Shown here piece after piece: positions 26,471-35,468 of a stretch of 64,000 nucleotides of DNA (the stretch's first letter is position 1; the number at the start of each line of letters is the position of its first letter). The notes under the pieces were generated by a model that was not told the origin of the DNA, ran no database searches, and saw only the letters and a list, made by a program, of their open reading frames with translations. Where the stretch lies: the NCBI RefSeq assembly GCF_051262515.1, contig NZ_JBIMER010000009.1:1-64000 (forward strand), written 5' to 3'. The stretch comes from Arthrobacter_N sp051262515. Lineage in GTDB: Bacteria; Actinomycetota; Actinomycetes; Actinomycetales; Micrococcaceae. Position numbers and translations under genes: made by a program.

Positions 26471-28501
26471 GTGACTGAACCCCGCATTCTCAACGACCGT
26501 TACGCCGTCGGCGACCTGATTGGCCGCGGCGGCATGGCCGACGTGCACCAGGGCACCGACGTTCGTCTCGGCCGCGAGGTGGCCATCAAGTTGCTGCGTC
26601 GGGACCTCGCCCGGGACCCGGTGTTCCAGAGCCGTTTCCGCCGCGAGGCGAAGGCCGTCGCCGGATTGAACCACCCCTCCATCGTCGCCGTGTACGACAC
26701 GGGCGAGGAGGAGTCACCCAACGCCCAGGAACACGATGTCCGGGCGCCGTTCATCGTCATGGAATACGTGCACGGGCGGACCCTGCGCGATCTGGTGCGC
26801 TCGGGCGAGCTCACGGTCGAATCGTCGGTTCGCCACACCCTCGGGGTCCTGACGGCGCTGGCCTACAGCCACCGCAAGGGGATCGTCCACCGGGACATCA
26901 AGCCCGCCAACGTCATGGTCACGGCCGACGGTGCGATCAAGGTCATGGACTTCGGGATAGCCCGCGCCCTCGCCGACTCGGCGGCGACCATGACGCAGAC
27001 GCAGGCCGTCGTGGGAACGGCCCAGTACCTCTCCCCCGAACAAGCGCGCGGCGAGAGCGTCGACGCCCGGAGTGACCTCTACTCCGCCGGCTGTCTGCTC
27101 TACGAACTCCTCACCGGCCGTCCGCCCTTTGTCGGCGACAGTCCGGTCTCCGTGGCCTACCAGCACGTCAGCGAAGAGGCGCCCCCGCCCAGCGAACTGA
27201 ATTCCGACGTCGGGCCTCAGTTGGACCGCATCGTCGCGCTCGCCCTGCGCAAGGACCGCGACGACCGCTACCAGGACGCCGACGCGTTCGCCAAGGCACT
27301 TGCGGCCGCGGCTGCCGGAACGCCGGTTCCCGGGGACCGCGGCGACGCGACCACGGCCCTGGCCGTCTCCGCTGCCTCCACCCGGGCGCTCGACACCGTC
27401 GAAGACAACCCCACCCAGACGCTCGCCTCCGCCTTCGCCCCGTCGGTGGCGGCGGGCGGCGCCGCCGACGCGCCCGCGGGAGGCCCCGCAACCGGTGCGC
27501 TGGGGATCATGGAGGATCCCGGACACCCTCACCCGAACGGCGAGCTGGCGGAGCGAAGGCGCTACGAAACCAGCCGGCGTCGGGCCTGGATCACCGTGTT
27601 CTCGGTGATTACGCTGCTGGTTATCGGTGTCGGAGCGTGGCTTTTCTGGAACTGGAACCAACAGGAACTCGCACGGAACGCCTCAGTCGCCGTGCCCAGC
27701 GTCGCCTCCATGGACCAGACGCGGGCCCAAAACGCGCTGATGGCCGTGAATTTGGTGCCCGCAGCGGAGGAGGTCTTCGACGATTCCGCGCCCGAGGGCA
27801 TGGCTGTCGGCACGGACCCCGCGGCGTCCCAGCAGGCCCCCGTCGGTAGCCGGGTCCGGTTGTTGATCTCCAAGGGGCCGGAACAGGCGACGTTGCCGCA
27901 GGACCTCGCGGGGCAGACGGAAGCGTCCGTGACGCGCGTCCTCGAGGAGCTGGGGCTGAGGGTCGGCGACGTGACACAGGAGAACAGCGCGAGCGTGCGC
28001 GCCGACCGGCTCATCGCCACCAATCCGAAGCTCGGGGAGCAGGTCAAGGCGGGCAGCAGCGTGGATCTGGTGTTGTCCACCGGCGAGGTGTTTGTGCCCA
28101 ACCTCCTGGACCTCACGCTGGAACAGGCGCGCAAGGCCCTGGCCGACGAGGCCGTGGGACTTTCCCCAAACGTCGTCGAGGTGGAGAACACGGTGTTGGA
28201 GCCCGGTACGATCACGAAGCAGCAGCCGGAGGCCGGGACCTCTCTCGAACAGGGCGGAACGGTCGTCATCACCGTCACAAAAGAGCCCGACGCACCGGTG
28301 GAACCCGCTCCGAGCGAACCCCCCCCGCCCAGCGCCCCCGCGTCCAGCGCCCCCGCCGACTCCAGCCCGCCGGCGGGCTCCGACGAACCGGACAACGAGG
28401 GCAACGGCAACGCAGGCAATGCGGGGGGACCCGACAACGCAGGGGGACCAGGGAACTCCGGCCGCGGAAACGCCAGCGAGGCGCCCGGCCAGCAGCCGTA
28501 G
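26471..28501 (+). CDS. pknB: Serine/threonine protein kinase with three PASTA domains
   Basis: A 676-residue PknB-type kinase. Kinase domain about 8-275: GRGGMADV loop (18-25), Lys40, HRD ending at Asp142, DFG from Asp160, SPEQ. One membrane helix (about 378-397, ITVFSVITLLVIGVGAWLF) and three extracytoplasmic PASTA domains (about 408-610), then a Pro/Ser and Asn/Gly-rich tail. PASTA domains bind muropeptides or lipid II. GTG start at 26471, 22 nt after the preceding stop, with GAGGAACC upstream. Likely phosphorylates FHA proteins and wall enzymes, opposed by the phosphatase of the same operon. Confidence 0.94.
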   Translation: MTEPRILNDRYAVGDLIGRGGMADVHQGTDVRLGREVAIKLLRRDLARDPVFQSRFRREAKAVAGLNHPSIVAVYDTGEEESPNAQEHDVRAPFIVMEYVHGRTLRDLVRSGELTVESSVRHTLGVLTALAYSHRKGIVHRDIKPANVMVTADGAIKVMDFGIARALADSAATMTQTQAVVGTAQYLSPEQARGESVDARSDLYSAGCLLYELLTGRPPFVGDSPVSVAYQHVSEEAPPPSELNSDVGPQLDRIVALALRKDRDDRYQDADAFAKALAAAAAGTPVPGDRGDATTALAVSAASTRALDTVEDNPTQTLASAFAPSVAAGGAADAPAGGPATGALGIMEDPGHPHPNGELAERRRYETSRRRAWITVFSVITLLVIGVGAWLFWNWNQQELARNASVAVPSVASMDQTRAQNALMAVNLVPAAEEVFDDSAPEGMAVGTDPAASQQAPVGSRVRLLISKGPEQATLPQDLAGQTEASVTRVLEELGLRVGDVTQENSASVRADRLIATNPKLGEQVKAGSSVDLVLSTGEVFVPNLLDLTLEQARKALADEAVGLSPNVVEVENTVLEPGTITKQQPEAGTSLEQGGTVVITVTKEPDAPVEPAPSEPPPPSAPASSAPADSSPPAGSDEPDNEGNGNAGNAGGPDNAGGPGNSGRGNASEAPGQQP

Positions 28502-28528
28502 CCGCGAGGCGGGGCGTTCGTGGGTCGG

Positions 28529-29173
28529 CTACTCCTTGATGAGCGGGCTCAGGGTGGCCGCCTTGGCCGCTGCCCCGCGGACGCCCAGGGACTCGAGCCA
28601 GTTCCCCAGCATCTGGTACCCGCCCTCCGTGAGCACGGATTCGGGGTGGAATTGCACGCCCCACAGCGGCGCGTCCCGGTGCGCGAGCCCCATCACCACG
28701 CCCTCGCCGGTCTCCGCGATAATCTCCAGCACGTCCGGGACGGTGTCCCGCACGGCGGCCAACGAGTGGTAGCGAGTGGCCGTGAACGGGTCCGCCACGT
28801 CGTGGAAGACCGGGTGGCCGCCGTGGTGGATCAGCGACGTCTTGCCGTGCATCAGTTCCTCGGCATGCGTCACGACGCCGCCATACGCCTCGGCCAGGGC
28901 CTGGTGCCCCAGGCACACGCCGAGCATCGGTTTCGATTCGACGCCGCACCACTTGATCATCTCCACGCACACTCCGGCGTCCGCGGGAGTGCCCGGTCCG
29001 GGCGACACGAGGACACCGTCGCGGCTGGCTGCCAGCTCGATCGCCTCGGCGAGCGTCACGTCGTCGTTCCGGACGACCGTGGTTTCCGCGCCGAGTTCCT
29101 GGAGGTAGCCCACCAGGGTGTAGACGAAGCTGTCGTAGTTGTCGATCACGAGGATCCGTGCGGGGGCGGTCAT
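28529..29173 (-). CDS. trpG: Class I glutamine amidotransferase, anthranilate/aminodeoxychorismate synthase component II
   Basis: A 214-residue glutaminase subunit that feeds ammonia to TrpE or PabB. Triad: Cys87 in GVCLGHQ, His176 and Glu178 in QFHPE; the oxyanion strand SPGPGTP is at 57-63. Whether it serves tryptophan, folate or both cannot be told, because no component I gene is nearby. This position next to pknB is conserved in actinobacteria. Converges with pknB with a 27-bp gap. The start overlaps the stop of the small membrane gene. Confidence 0.9.
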   Translation of the reverse strand: MTAPARILVIDNYDSFVYTLVGYLQELGAETTVVRNDDVTLAEAIELAASRDGVLVSPGPGTPADAGVCVEMIKWCGVESKPMLGVCLGHQALAEAYGGVVTHAEELMHGKTSLIHHGGHPVFHDVADPFTATRYHSLAAVRDTVPDVLEIIAETGEGVVMGLAHRDAPLWGVQFHPESVLTEGGYQMLGNWLESLGVRGAAAKAATLSPLIKE

Positions 29174-29340
29174 CGCGGGAGCACCAGGCCAATCGTCGAA
29201 TCGGTCCATGGGCTGAATTGGTTGGCCCACGGGAAGACGTATTCCATCAGGACAAGTATGACGGCGACAATCAGCAACAGCGAAATGAGAACCCGTGTCC
29301 AGAGCCGGCCGGGCAGGTGCCGGAAGATCCAGGCGTACAT
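29170..29340 (-). CDS. Small single-pass membrane protein
   Basis: A 56-residue protein: a basic N-terminus (MYAWIFRHLPGRLWTR), one membrane helix (about 17-35, VLISLLLIVAVILVLMEYVF) and a short outside tail with WANQFSPW. It lies between sortase and trpG, with 4-bp overlap to trpG and 8 bp from the sortase stop, so it is part of that operon. Not assigned to a family; small proteins at this position are common in related genomes. Confidence 0.7.
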   Translation of the reverse strand: MYAWIFRHLPGRLWTRVLISLLLIVAVILVLMEYVFPWANQFSPWTDSTIGLVLPR

Positions 29341-29348
29341 GGCGTCCC

Positions 29349-30143
29349 CTACTTCCCGGCCACGGTGGCCGCGACGGCGTCGGCTATGGCTGCCGGTGGA
29401 CCGGCCGACGAAGGCCGCCACGATTCCAACTCCGCGTAGGAGACGATCCGCATGGCCGTGCTGAAGGGCGGATCGCAGCTGGTCAGCGTCAGGAGCGGGG
29501 CCTCCGGCACGGCGTCCGGACGGTGCGGAACGGGAAGCAGGACCTCCGTTTGCGTCGGATGGACGATCTCGGTGCTGCGGTACGCATAGGTGTAGTAGCC
29601 CTCGGACGTCTGCACGTGGATCCGGTCGCCGACGCGCAACCGGTCGATGCCTCGGAAGACCCCGCCATGCGTCTGCCGGTGAGCGGCAACCGCGAAATTT
29701 CCCGGTTCGCCCGGCATTTGTGTGGAGGGATAGTGGCCAATTCCGAGACTATCCAGGACATCCGGCCCAACGCCGCGGGTCACCGGCCGGGCGAAATCCT
29801 CGCCAAAGCGTGGGATGTACATGATCGCAAAGGTGGAGCCGTCCAGCGCGCGCCGTGCTTTGGGCGGTTCGCCGAACTCGGCGCGGTCCGACCATGCAGC
29901 CGCTTCCGGGTCGTCCCCTTCCCGCGTCTCCGGAACCAGTCCGGCCACCGCCACGTCGCCGAACTCCCGTGCCAGGGCCGTGGTGGCCGCCTCCTGTTTC
30001 CGGTCCGCCTCCAGATTCGTCCACCACAGTTGCCAGGCGACGAATAGCAGGAGCAATAGCCCCGCCGTGATCAGGAGCTCGCCGACGACGCCGATGGCCC
30101 GCCGGGCGATGCCGGTCCGACCGCGCGTGGGCTCTGCGGGCAC
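29349..30143 (-). CDS. Class E sortase
   Basis: A 264-residue membrane-anchored transpeptidase that attaches surface proteins to peptidoglycan. One membrane helix (about 17-40), then the sortase fold with catalytic His155 (AVAAHRQTH), Cys223 (TLTSCDP) and Arg232. Class E enzymes typically use LAXTG-type signals; no such substrate is encoded in the window. GTG at 30143 has AAGGAG 5 nt upstream, which decides the start. Confidence 0.9.
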   Translation of the reverse strand: MPAEPTRGRTGIARRAIGVVGELLITAGLLLLLFVAWQLWWTNLEADRKQEAATTALAREFGDVAVAGLVPETREGDDPEAAAWSDRAEFGEPPKARRALDGSTFAIMYIPRFGEDFARPVTRGVGPDVLDSLGIGHYPSTQMPGEPGNFAVAAHRQTHGGVFRGIDRLRVGDRIHVQTSEGYYTYAYRSTEIVHPTQTEVLLPVPHRPDAVPEAPLLTLTSCDPPFSTAMRIVSYAELESWRPSSAGPPAAIADAVAATVAGK

Positions 30144-30319
30144 GGTTCTCCTTCGGTTCGGTGGCGCGCCCCGCGGTCCAATGGTCGAGGTCCCTGCAAC
30201 GGATAGGATGGGGGCACCACGGTCGCCCGTCCTTCCCTCGAATCGGCGGGTCCACAGCCAGAATATCGTCCGTCGGCCGGAACCGGGGATTGTTCCGCCG
30301 ACCGAGGTCAGGAGACGCA

Positions 30320-30571
30320 GTGCCAGAGTCAAGGATGCGCCGCAAGGACCGCCGTCCAGACCGGACCCCCGCGGCGTCCGGCGATTACAAGCCGCTGCCC
30401 GTTTGGTACAAGCCGGTGATGTTCGGCCTCATGATCCTGGGCCTGCTGTGGATCATCGTCTACTACATTTCCGAGGGCCTGTTGCCCATCGTGGTCGCCG
30501 GCGGTTGGAACATCGTGATCGGCTTCGGGTTCGCCATGGTCGGCTTCGTCATGACGACCCGCTGGCGCTAG
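30320..30571 (+). CDS. crgA: Cell division protein CrgA
   Basis: An 83-residue membrane protein. A basic N-terminus is followed by KPLPVWYKPVMFGLMILGLLWIIVYYI (helix 1) and a second helix (about 55-78, ending FVMTTRWR), the normal two-helix CrgA layout. It recruits or regulates division and wall proteins at the septum in Streptomyces and Mycobacterium. GTG start at 30320 with CAGGAG 6 nt upstream. Its position beside sortase, trpG and pknB is conserved. Confidence 0.95.
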   Translation: MPESRMRRKDRRPDRTPAASGDYKPLPVWYKPVMFGLMILGLLWIIVYYISEGLLPIVVAGGWNIVIGFGFAMVGFVMTTRWR

Positions 30572-30579
30572 CCCTTGTC

Positions 30580-30675
30580 TCTCGTTTCGACTGAGTTCCC
30601 CGCCCGCCCCTCTCGTTTCGACTGAGGTAGATGCTCCTTTTCGGCCTAATTCAAGCATCTAACTTTGTCGAAACG
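30580..30675. repeat. Nested intergenic palindrome with a 16-bp direct repeat
   Basis: TCTCGTTTCGACTGAG occurs at 30580-30595 and 30611-30626. The second copy starts a symmetric structure: CGTTTCGAC (30614-30622) pairs with GTCGAAACG (30667-30675), and TAGATGCT (30628-30635) with AGCATCTA (30654-30661), with 5-nt internal loops on each side and an 18-nt apical loop. It lies between the convergent crgA and SDR genes and looks like a dispersed REP-type element. Confidence 0.7.
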
Positions 30676-30694
30676 CGGGGGGTGAACTGCGGGA

Positions 30695-31501
30695 TCAGGC
30701 CGAAAAGCCACCGTCGGCCTTGACCAGTTGCCCGTTGATCCAGCCCCCGGGACCGGAGAGCAGGAACGCGACGACGGCGGCCACGTCCGCGGGGGTGCCG
30801 AGGCGCCCGCCCGGTTGGCGTTCGGTGAGCGCCGCGCGGACCTCCGGCGTCATCCACCCGGTGTCCACGGGGCCGGGATTGAGGACGTTCGCGGTGATGC
30901 CCTGACGGGAAAGCTCGCGGGCCGCCGCCAGCACGATCCGGTCCATCGCACCCTTGCTTGCCCCGTAGGGCATGTTCCCCACCGTGTGGTCGCTCGTGAG
31001 GGCGAGAATCCGACCGCTCCCGTGAAGCGCCGACGGGAAGCGTGCCGCGAATTCGCGCACCAGAAGCCACGAGGCCCGCGTGTTCACCGCGAAGTGGCGT
31101 TCGAAGGCCTCCACGCCGGTGTCCATGATCCCCGAATCGACGGACTCGCAGTGGGACATCACCAGCGCCGAGACGTGACCCAACTCGGCGGACGCGGAGT
31201 CGAGTAGCCGGGACGGGACGGACGCGTCCGCCAGGTCCGCCTCCAGAAGCACCACGCGCGCCCCGGTCACCTCGAGCTCGGACGCGAGCCCGTCGGCGTC
31301 GTCCGGCTGGCGTCCCCAGGGCATGCGGTCGTCGTAGGGACCCCAGTAGGCCAGGGCCAGATCCCATCCGGCCGCCGCCAGTGAGCGGGCGACGGCCGCG
31401 CCGAGTCCGGCGGCGCGGCCAACTCCGGTGACCAGGGCCACCGGCCGGTGGCCGGCTTCCGCCGCCGGCGCCTCCGTGGTGTCGTGATTCGCATCATTCA
31501 T
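30695..31501 (-). CDS. SDR-family oxidoreductase
   Basis: A 268-residue short-chain dehydrogenase. The cofactor loop is VTGVGRAAGLGAAVA (near 25-39), but the usual catalytic YxxxK is present as YGASKG, preceded by LALTSDHTVGNMP where Ser is in the expected region. The C-terminus KADGGFSA fits the enoyl-ACP reductase/3-oxoacyl reductase-like set. Substrate unknown. ATG start lies 6 nt after TAGGGT with no ribosome binding site, so likely leaderless. Divergent from the DUF3817 gene. Confidence 0.85.
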   Translation of the reverse strand: MNDANHDTTEAPAAEAGHRPVALVTGVGRAAGLGAAVARSLAAAGWDLALAYWGPYDDRMPWGRQPDDADGLASELEVTGARVVLLEADLADASVPSRLLDSASAELGHVSALVMSHCESVDSGIMDTGVEAFERHFAVNTRASWLLVREFAARFPSALHGSGRILALTSDHTVGNMPYGASKGAMDRIVLAAARELSRQGITANVLNPGPVDTGWMTPEVRAALTERQPGGRLGTPADVAAVVAFLLSGPGGWINGQLVKADGGFSA

Positions 31502-31554
31502 GGCACCACCCTACGGCCGGGCGTGGCATGCTGGAGGGTGGACGAGAGGACACC

Positions 31555-32052
31555 ATGACCGACACCCGGACCCCCACCGCCCCGCCGCGGAACACCTTGT
31601 CGCCGAAGCGGCTCTACGGAGCGCTCGCATTCGCCGAGATGGTGACGTGGGCACTGCTGACCATCGGCATGGTGCTGAAGTACTCGGGCACCAGCGAGGC
31701 ATTCGTTCCCGTGTTCGGCCCGATCCACGGGGTGGTCTTCATCGCCTACTGCGTCGTGACCTGCTTCGTGTGGGTCAACCAGCGCTGGAGCTTCGGGCGC
31801 GGCGTCGCCGGGCTCGCGTCCGCCGTCGTTCCGTTCTGCACCATCCCGTTCGAAAAGTCCGCGGAACGCCGCGGCCTGCTGGAGGGCGGCTGGCGCCTGG
31901 CCGAGGGCGGCGACGAGCCGCGCGGGCCGGTCGAGCGGATCCAGGCCCTGTGCCTGCGCCACCCGGTGGCCGCCGGCATCGCGGGGATCACCTTCGTGGC
32001 GCTCGCGACGGCGGTCCTGCTGGTCGTCGGACCACCCGTTCCCAAGGGCTGA
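31555..32052 (+). CDS. DUF3817 integral membrane protein
   Basis: A 165-residue protein with three or four membrane segments (LYGALAFAEMVTWALLTIGMVLKY, then PVFGPIHGVVFIAYCVVTCFVW, then ASAVVPFCTIPFEK, and a C-terminal AGIAGITFVALATAVLLVV). The EMVTW and GPIHG pieces are family hallmarks. The last helix is an extension beyond the usual 100-120 residues. Function unknown. GAGG precedes the ATG. Confidence 0.82.
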   Translation: MTDTRTPTAPPRNTLSPKRLYGALAFAEMVTWALLTIGMVLKYSGTSEAFVPVFGPIHGVVFIAYCVVTCFVWVNQRWSFGRGVAGLASAVVPFCTIPFEKSAERRGLLEGGWRLAEGGDEPRGPVERIQALCLRHPVAAGIAGITFVALATAVLLVVGPPVPKG

Positions 32053-32100
32053 TAGCCCGGCGCTCCTCGCCTACCGTGGGCGGCGCAGGCGGCGCGCGGT

Positions 32101-32589
32101 CTACAGGGACTCGTAGTAGTCGCGCATCCCGGGATAGTAGGACTCGAAATCGGGCATCGGCCCGTTGACACGGCTCGCGGCCAGCCGGTCGAGGTAGAAC
32201 TCCCACCCGGCTCCGATCTGCCCCAGTCCCGCGCGGGACGCCAGATGTTGGATGAGCCGGACCAGCGTTCCCGGTCCGGTCCGCTCCAACCGGAACTCCA
32301 GGTCCCAGACGCCATGCTCGTCGTGCATGGAAACCTCCAGCCGGTGCGGCGGCTCGCAGGCGACCACGTCCAGGCGCGATGTCGGTGCGCCGTCCTCCGC
32401 CGTCATCGTCACCACCACGCGGCCGCCGGGCCGCCCCTCGCCCTCCCACGGGCCGAACCACAGGGCCGTGCGCGTGCTCTCGGTCAGGCTGCCCCAGACG
32501 TCGGCCACGGGCGCCTGCAGGTAGCGTTCCACCACCAGGTCGATTCCCGTGTCCGTGGGGAGGACGCGACCAGTCGGATCAACCGGCAT
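32101..32589 (-). CDS. SRPBCC-domain protein (AHSA1-like)
   Basis: A 162-residue protein of the START-like/SRPBCC superfamily: DLVVERYLQAPVADVWGSLTE at the N-terminus, then LWFGPWEGEGRPGGRVVVTM, EPPHRLEVSM and a C-terminal helix with GWEFYLDRLAA. Such proteins bind hydrophobic ligands or assist other proteins; no partner is suggested by context. GGAGG lies 8 nt before the ATG. Confidence 0.85.
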   Translation of the reverse strand: MPVDPTGRVLPTDTGIDLVVERYLQAPVADVWGSLTESTRTALWFGPWEGEGRPGGRVVVTMTAEDGAPTSRLDVVACEPPHRLEVSMHDEHGVWDLEFRLERTGPGTLVRLIQHLASRAGLGQIGAGWEFYLDRLAASRVNGPMPDFESYYPGMRDYYESL

Positions 32590-32654
32590 GTGCGCACCTC
32601 CGTCCCGCGGGTTCGGCCGGTGCGGTCGCCCCGGATGCTTTAGTTTCCCCCCGC

Positions 32655-33857
32655 CTATCCCGCGGGGGCAAGGGCCAGCCGCAGAATCCTGGAGGACGCG
32701 CCCTCGTTCGTGGCCACCCACAGCTGGCCGCCGGTGGACTTCCCCGCTTCGCCCGCCGCGGCCCCCGCGGCGCTCCGCGGCACGGACACCACGTCCCGTA
32801 GCCGCCCGTACTCGCCGCGCAGGAATTCCCGTGCGCCGGGCAGGGCTCCGCCGGCCCCGGTCTCCGAGCCGGCTTGGGGCAGCGGCAGTTGCCACAAACG
32901 TTCCCCGCGCAGGCAGGCCGCGTAGGCGTATCCGCCGGCGATCGCCAGGGCGCTTGGCGAGGCCTCCGCGGTGGATCTCCAGACATGGACGGCGGGCACG
33001 AACCGGCCGTCGTCGGCCGCGCCCGTGACCTCCGGCCACCCGTAGTTCCCGCCGTCGCGTATGAAATTGAGCTCGTCGTCGCGATCGGGCCCGAACTCCG
33101 TGGACCACATTCGTCCCTCCGCATCCCACCCGATGCCCTGGACGTTCCGGTGGCCCAGCGACACGAACGGCGCCGGCGCCCGCAGGGGCAGGTCCCGACC
33201 CGCGGCCACGTCCAGGCGCAGAATCTTGCCGGACGGGGATTGCGGATTCTGGGAGGCCTCGCGGCGGCCCGCGTCGCCTGTTCCCACATACAGGAGACCG
33301 TCGGGGCCGAACTTGATGCGGCCGCCGTTGTGGTTCCCGGCGGAGGGCATGCCGGTCAGCACGGGTTGTTCCGTGCCGAGCCCGGTTGCGCCGACCTCGA
33401 ACCGGGACACCCGGTTGCCGTCGTCGGCCGTGAAGTAGGCATAGAGCAGGGCGTCGTTCCCAAATCCGGGGGACGGCTCCAGTCCGAGTAGGCCCCCTTC
33501 TCCCCCATGCACGACGCCGGGGACCACCCCGAGGACGTCGGTGCCGCCGTCGGGCTTGACCCGGTGGACGGCACCGGTGTCGCGCTCGGAGACCAGGGCG
33601 GTCCCGTCCGGGAGGAAGACGATGGACCACGGCGTGTCCAGGTTTTCGGCCACAGTGCCGACGACGCGCGGTTCGGGCGGCGGATCGCCGGCCGCCGTCG
33701 TTCCGGAGGGCGACGCCGGAGCGACGCCGGTCGAGACCGCACCACCACCACGACTGCCGCCGGCGTCGGAGCACGCCGCGAGCAACCCGCCGCACAGTGT
33801 GGCGGCGCCGGCCGCGAGCACCGTCCTCCGGCTTGCGCGTGCATCCCGCTGGTCCAT
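32655..33857 (-). CDS. PQQ-dependent sugar dehydrogenase-like lipoprotein
   Basis: A 400-residue exported protein. The N-terminus has a twin-arginine motif (ASRRTVLAAG) and a lipobox LLAAC with Cys29, so it is likely a Tat-exported lipoprotein. The rest is a six-bladed propeller of the glucose/sorbosone dehydrogenase (GSDH) family, with NHNGGRIKFGPDGLLYVGTGDAG and EFGPDRDDELNFI. Related soluble enzymes use PQQ and calcium to oxidise aldoses; cofactor use here is inferred. ATG lies 6 nt after TAGGCT, suggesting leaderless expression. Confidence 0.87.
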   Translation of the reverse strand: MDQRDARASRRTVLAAGAATLCGGLLAACSDAGGSRGGGAVSTGVAPASPSGTTAAGDPPPEPRVVGTVAENLDTPWSIVFLPDGTALVSERDTGAVHRVKPDGGTDVLGVVPGVVHGGEGGLLGLEPSPGFGNDALLYAYFTADDGNRVSRFEVGATGLGTEQPVLTGMPSAGNHNGGRIKFGPDGLLYVGTGDAGRREASQNPQSPSGKILRLDVAAGRDLPLRAPAPFVSLGHRNVQGIGWDAEGRMWSTEFGPDRDDELNFIRDGGNYGWPEVTGAADDGRFVPAVHVWRSTAEASPSALAIAGGYAYAACLRGERLWQLPLPQAGSETGAGGALPGAREFLRGEYGRLRDVVSVPRSAAGAAAGEAGKSTGGQLWVATNEGASSRILRLALAPAG

Positions 33858-33895
33858 GGCCCCAGCCTAGGACCGGGTGCCCGCGGGGTCGACGG

Positions 33896-34876
33896 CTACG
33901 GCCGAAGCGGGCGGGAAAAAACGACGTTGGTGCGAATCTTGCGGAAACCGACACGCTCGTACAGGCCCACCGCTCCCGTGGGACTGTCCGAATCCACGCC
34001 GAGGTCCACGATCCGATAGCCGTCCTCCTTCGCCGCCCGGACGACGTCGGTCAGCATGCGCCCAGCGTGTCCACGTCCCCGGGCACGACGGCGGGTGCCC
34101 ACCAGACTGACGTAGAGCTCCCCGGGGGCCCATTCGCCGCTCAGCAGGTAGGAGTCCACGGCGTCTTCCTGGCTCGCGGTCGGTCCGGGGTTGAGAACCA
34201 GCCTGCTGTACCCGGGACGGAAGCTGCGCGAGTTAAGTTGGTCGAGCCACTTTTCGGCCGACCGTTCCGTGGATCCCCAGTGGTCGGCGAACGCCTCGTT
34301 GTGCGCCACCCGGGTGGCCTCTGCGTACTCGGGTGCGAACGCCACGGCCGGGGAGTCCGGGGCTTCCGCCATCGTGGGGGCGGCCGGGGCTTCCCACCGG
34401 GCGAGGTAGACGCGCATGTCCTGAAAGTAGCGGACTGGTTCGTAGCCCCTGGCGGCGACCATCCGCGCGGCCGAAGACCCCGGTTTACCCGACCACACGT
34501 CGACCGTGGTTGGAATGCCGGGATGACGCTGCCCGGAAAGTTCCCTGCCGCGTTCCTCCATCCTGTCCATGATCTCGCGGCCGATGCCACGCCCACGGTG
34601 GTCCCCGACGACACCACCGCCGATGTGGGCCTTGGCGCGGCCGTCCCTGAGCGTATGGCTGACCCGCAACTGCCCGAAACCAACCATGGTGTCGCCGTCC
34701 CAGACGGCGAGGCTGTCCACGGAGGCATCGAACCCCGGTTCCGCGATCTCCTCGGCAAGGTCCTCGGGCCCATAGACCTCATCCGTGTCGTCCTGCCGCG
34801 CCAGAAGGTTCGACAACACACTCCATGCCGGGGTGTCTTCCACCTGGATGCTTCGCCAAACCAGTGCCATGGGCAA
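33896..34876 (-). CDS. Tandem GNAT-family N-acetyltransferase
   Basis: A 326-residue protein with two acetyltransferase domains. The first (about 5-160) has VVGDHRGRGIGREIMDRM, the second (about 175-325) has TRRRARGRGHAGRMLTDVV; both fit the acetyl-CoA loop R/Q-x-x-G-x-G/A. Tandem GNATs include mycothiol synthase MshD, but the match is not specific enough to assign that role. GGGAG lies 6 nt before the ATG. The upstream spacer holds the DnaA-box cluster. Confidence 0.82.
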   Translation of the reverse strand: MPMALVWRSIQVEDTPAWSVLSNLLARQDDTDEVYGPEDLAEEIAEPGFDASVDSLAVWDGDTMVGFGQLRVSHTLRDGRAKAHIGGGVVGDHRGRGIGREIMDRMEERGRELSGQRHPGIPTTVDVWSGKPGSSAARMVAARGYEPVRYFQDMRVYLARWEAPAAPTMAEAPDSPAVAFAPEYAEATRVAHNEAFADHWGSTERSAEKWLDQLNSRSFRPGYSRLVLNPGPTASQEDAVDSYLLSGEWAPGELYVSLVGTRRRARGRGHAGRMLTDVVRAAKEDGYRIVDLGVDSDSPTGAVGLYERVGFRKIRTNVVFSRPLRP

Positions 34877-35025
34877 CTCCCGTCTCGATGCGGCCGGTCG
34901 TTTCTACCGGTCCCGTGATTGGTATTTCCCAATGCGGTATGTGGAATCTATCCCTCGGGCCGGCGAATGTCACGCCCCGAGGCGCCGTTCCCGTGAACCA
35001 AGAAGTACACATGCTGTGAACATGG

Positions 35026-35415
35026 TTATCCACACATGGGGATAGAACTGTTGGTAAGTATGTTCTATTCGCCGTCACCGGCGGGATGCGCTACCCGCGA
35101 AGGGCATGAACTACATCGATGTAAGTTGTGAACACTGTGGATAGAGGCTGTGGATAGGTGTTCGGGGGCGCTATTTTCCGCGCCAAACCAAGGAACGGCT
35201 GCGTGGGAACTGTGTGTCCGGCTTTGGCGACGTCGGGGATACGTGGTCATTCACTGCGCACAGGATGTGCACAGAACTTATCCACAGGTGTGGATGACTA
35301 TGTGAATCATCAAGGGAATTCCCTTGGTTTCCAGTTCGTGGACGCTCCCTGCGGGCATCGGGTGCCTCGGGGGGCGGTGAACTACACGGCTGTCACTTAT
35401 TAACACTGTGGATAA
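35026..35415. other. Cluster of six DnaA boxes away from dnaA
   Basis: Within the 637-bp gene-free spacer (34877-35513) there are perfect TTATCCACA boxes at 35026-35034, 35278-35286 and, reversed, 35407-35415. One-mismatch boxes lie at 35136-35144 and 35149-35157 (CTATCCACA reversed) and 35289-35297 (TCATCCACA reversed). The spacer between dnaA and dnaN holds only two perfect boxes. The cluster is 16 kb from dnaA. It could be a titration site, a regulatory site or part of a bipartite origin; AT-rich patches such as TTATTAACAC lie at its right end. Confidence 0.75.
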
Positions 35416-35432
35416 GTCCTGTGGAAACCAGA

Positions 35433-35468
35433 CAGGCACGTCCCCGGCGGAAGACGGGAACGTGCCTG
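35433..35468 (-). terminator. Terminator-like hairpin after the rhomboid gene
   Basis: CAGGCACGTCCC (35433-35444) pairs with GGGAACGTGCCTG (35456-35468) with one bulged base. It lies between the rhomboid stop and the DnaA-box cluster. Confidence 0.5.
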
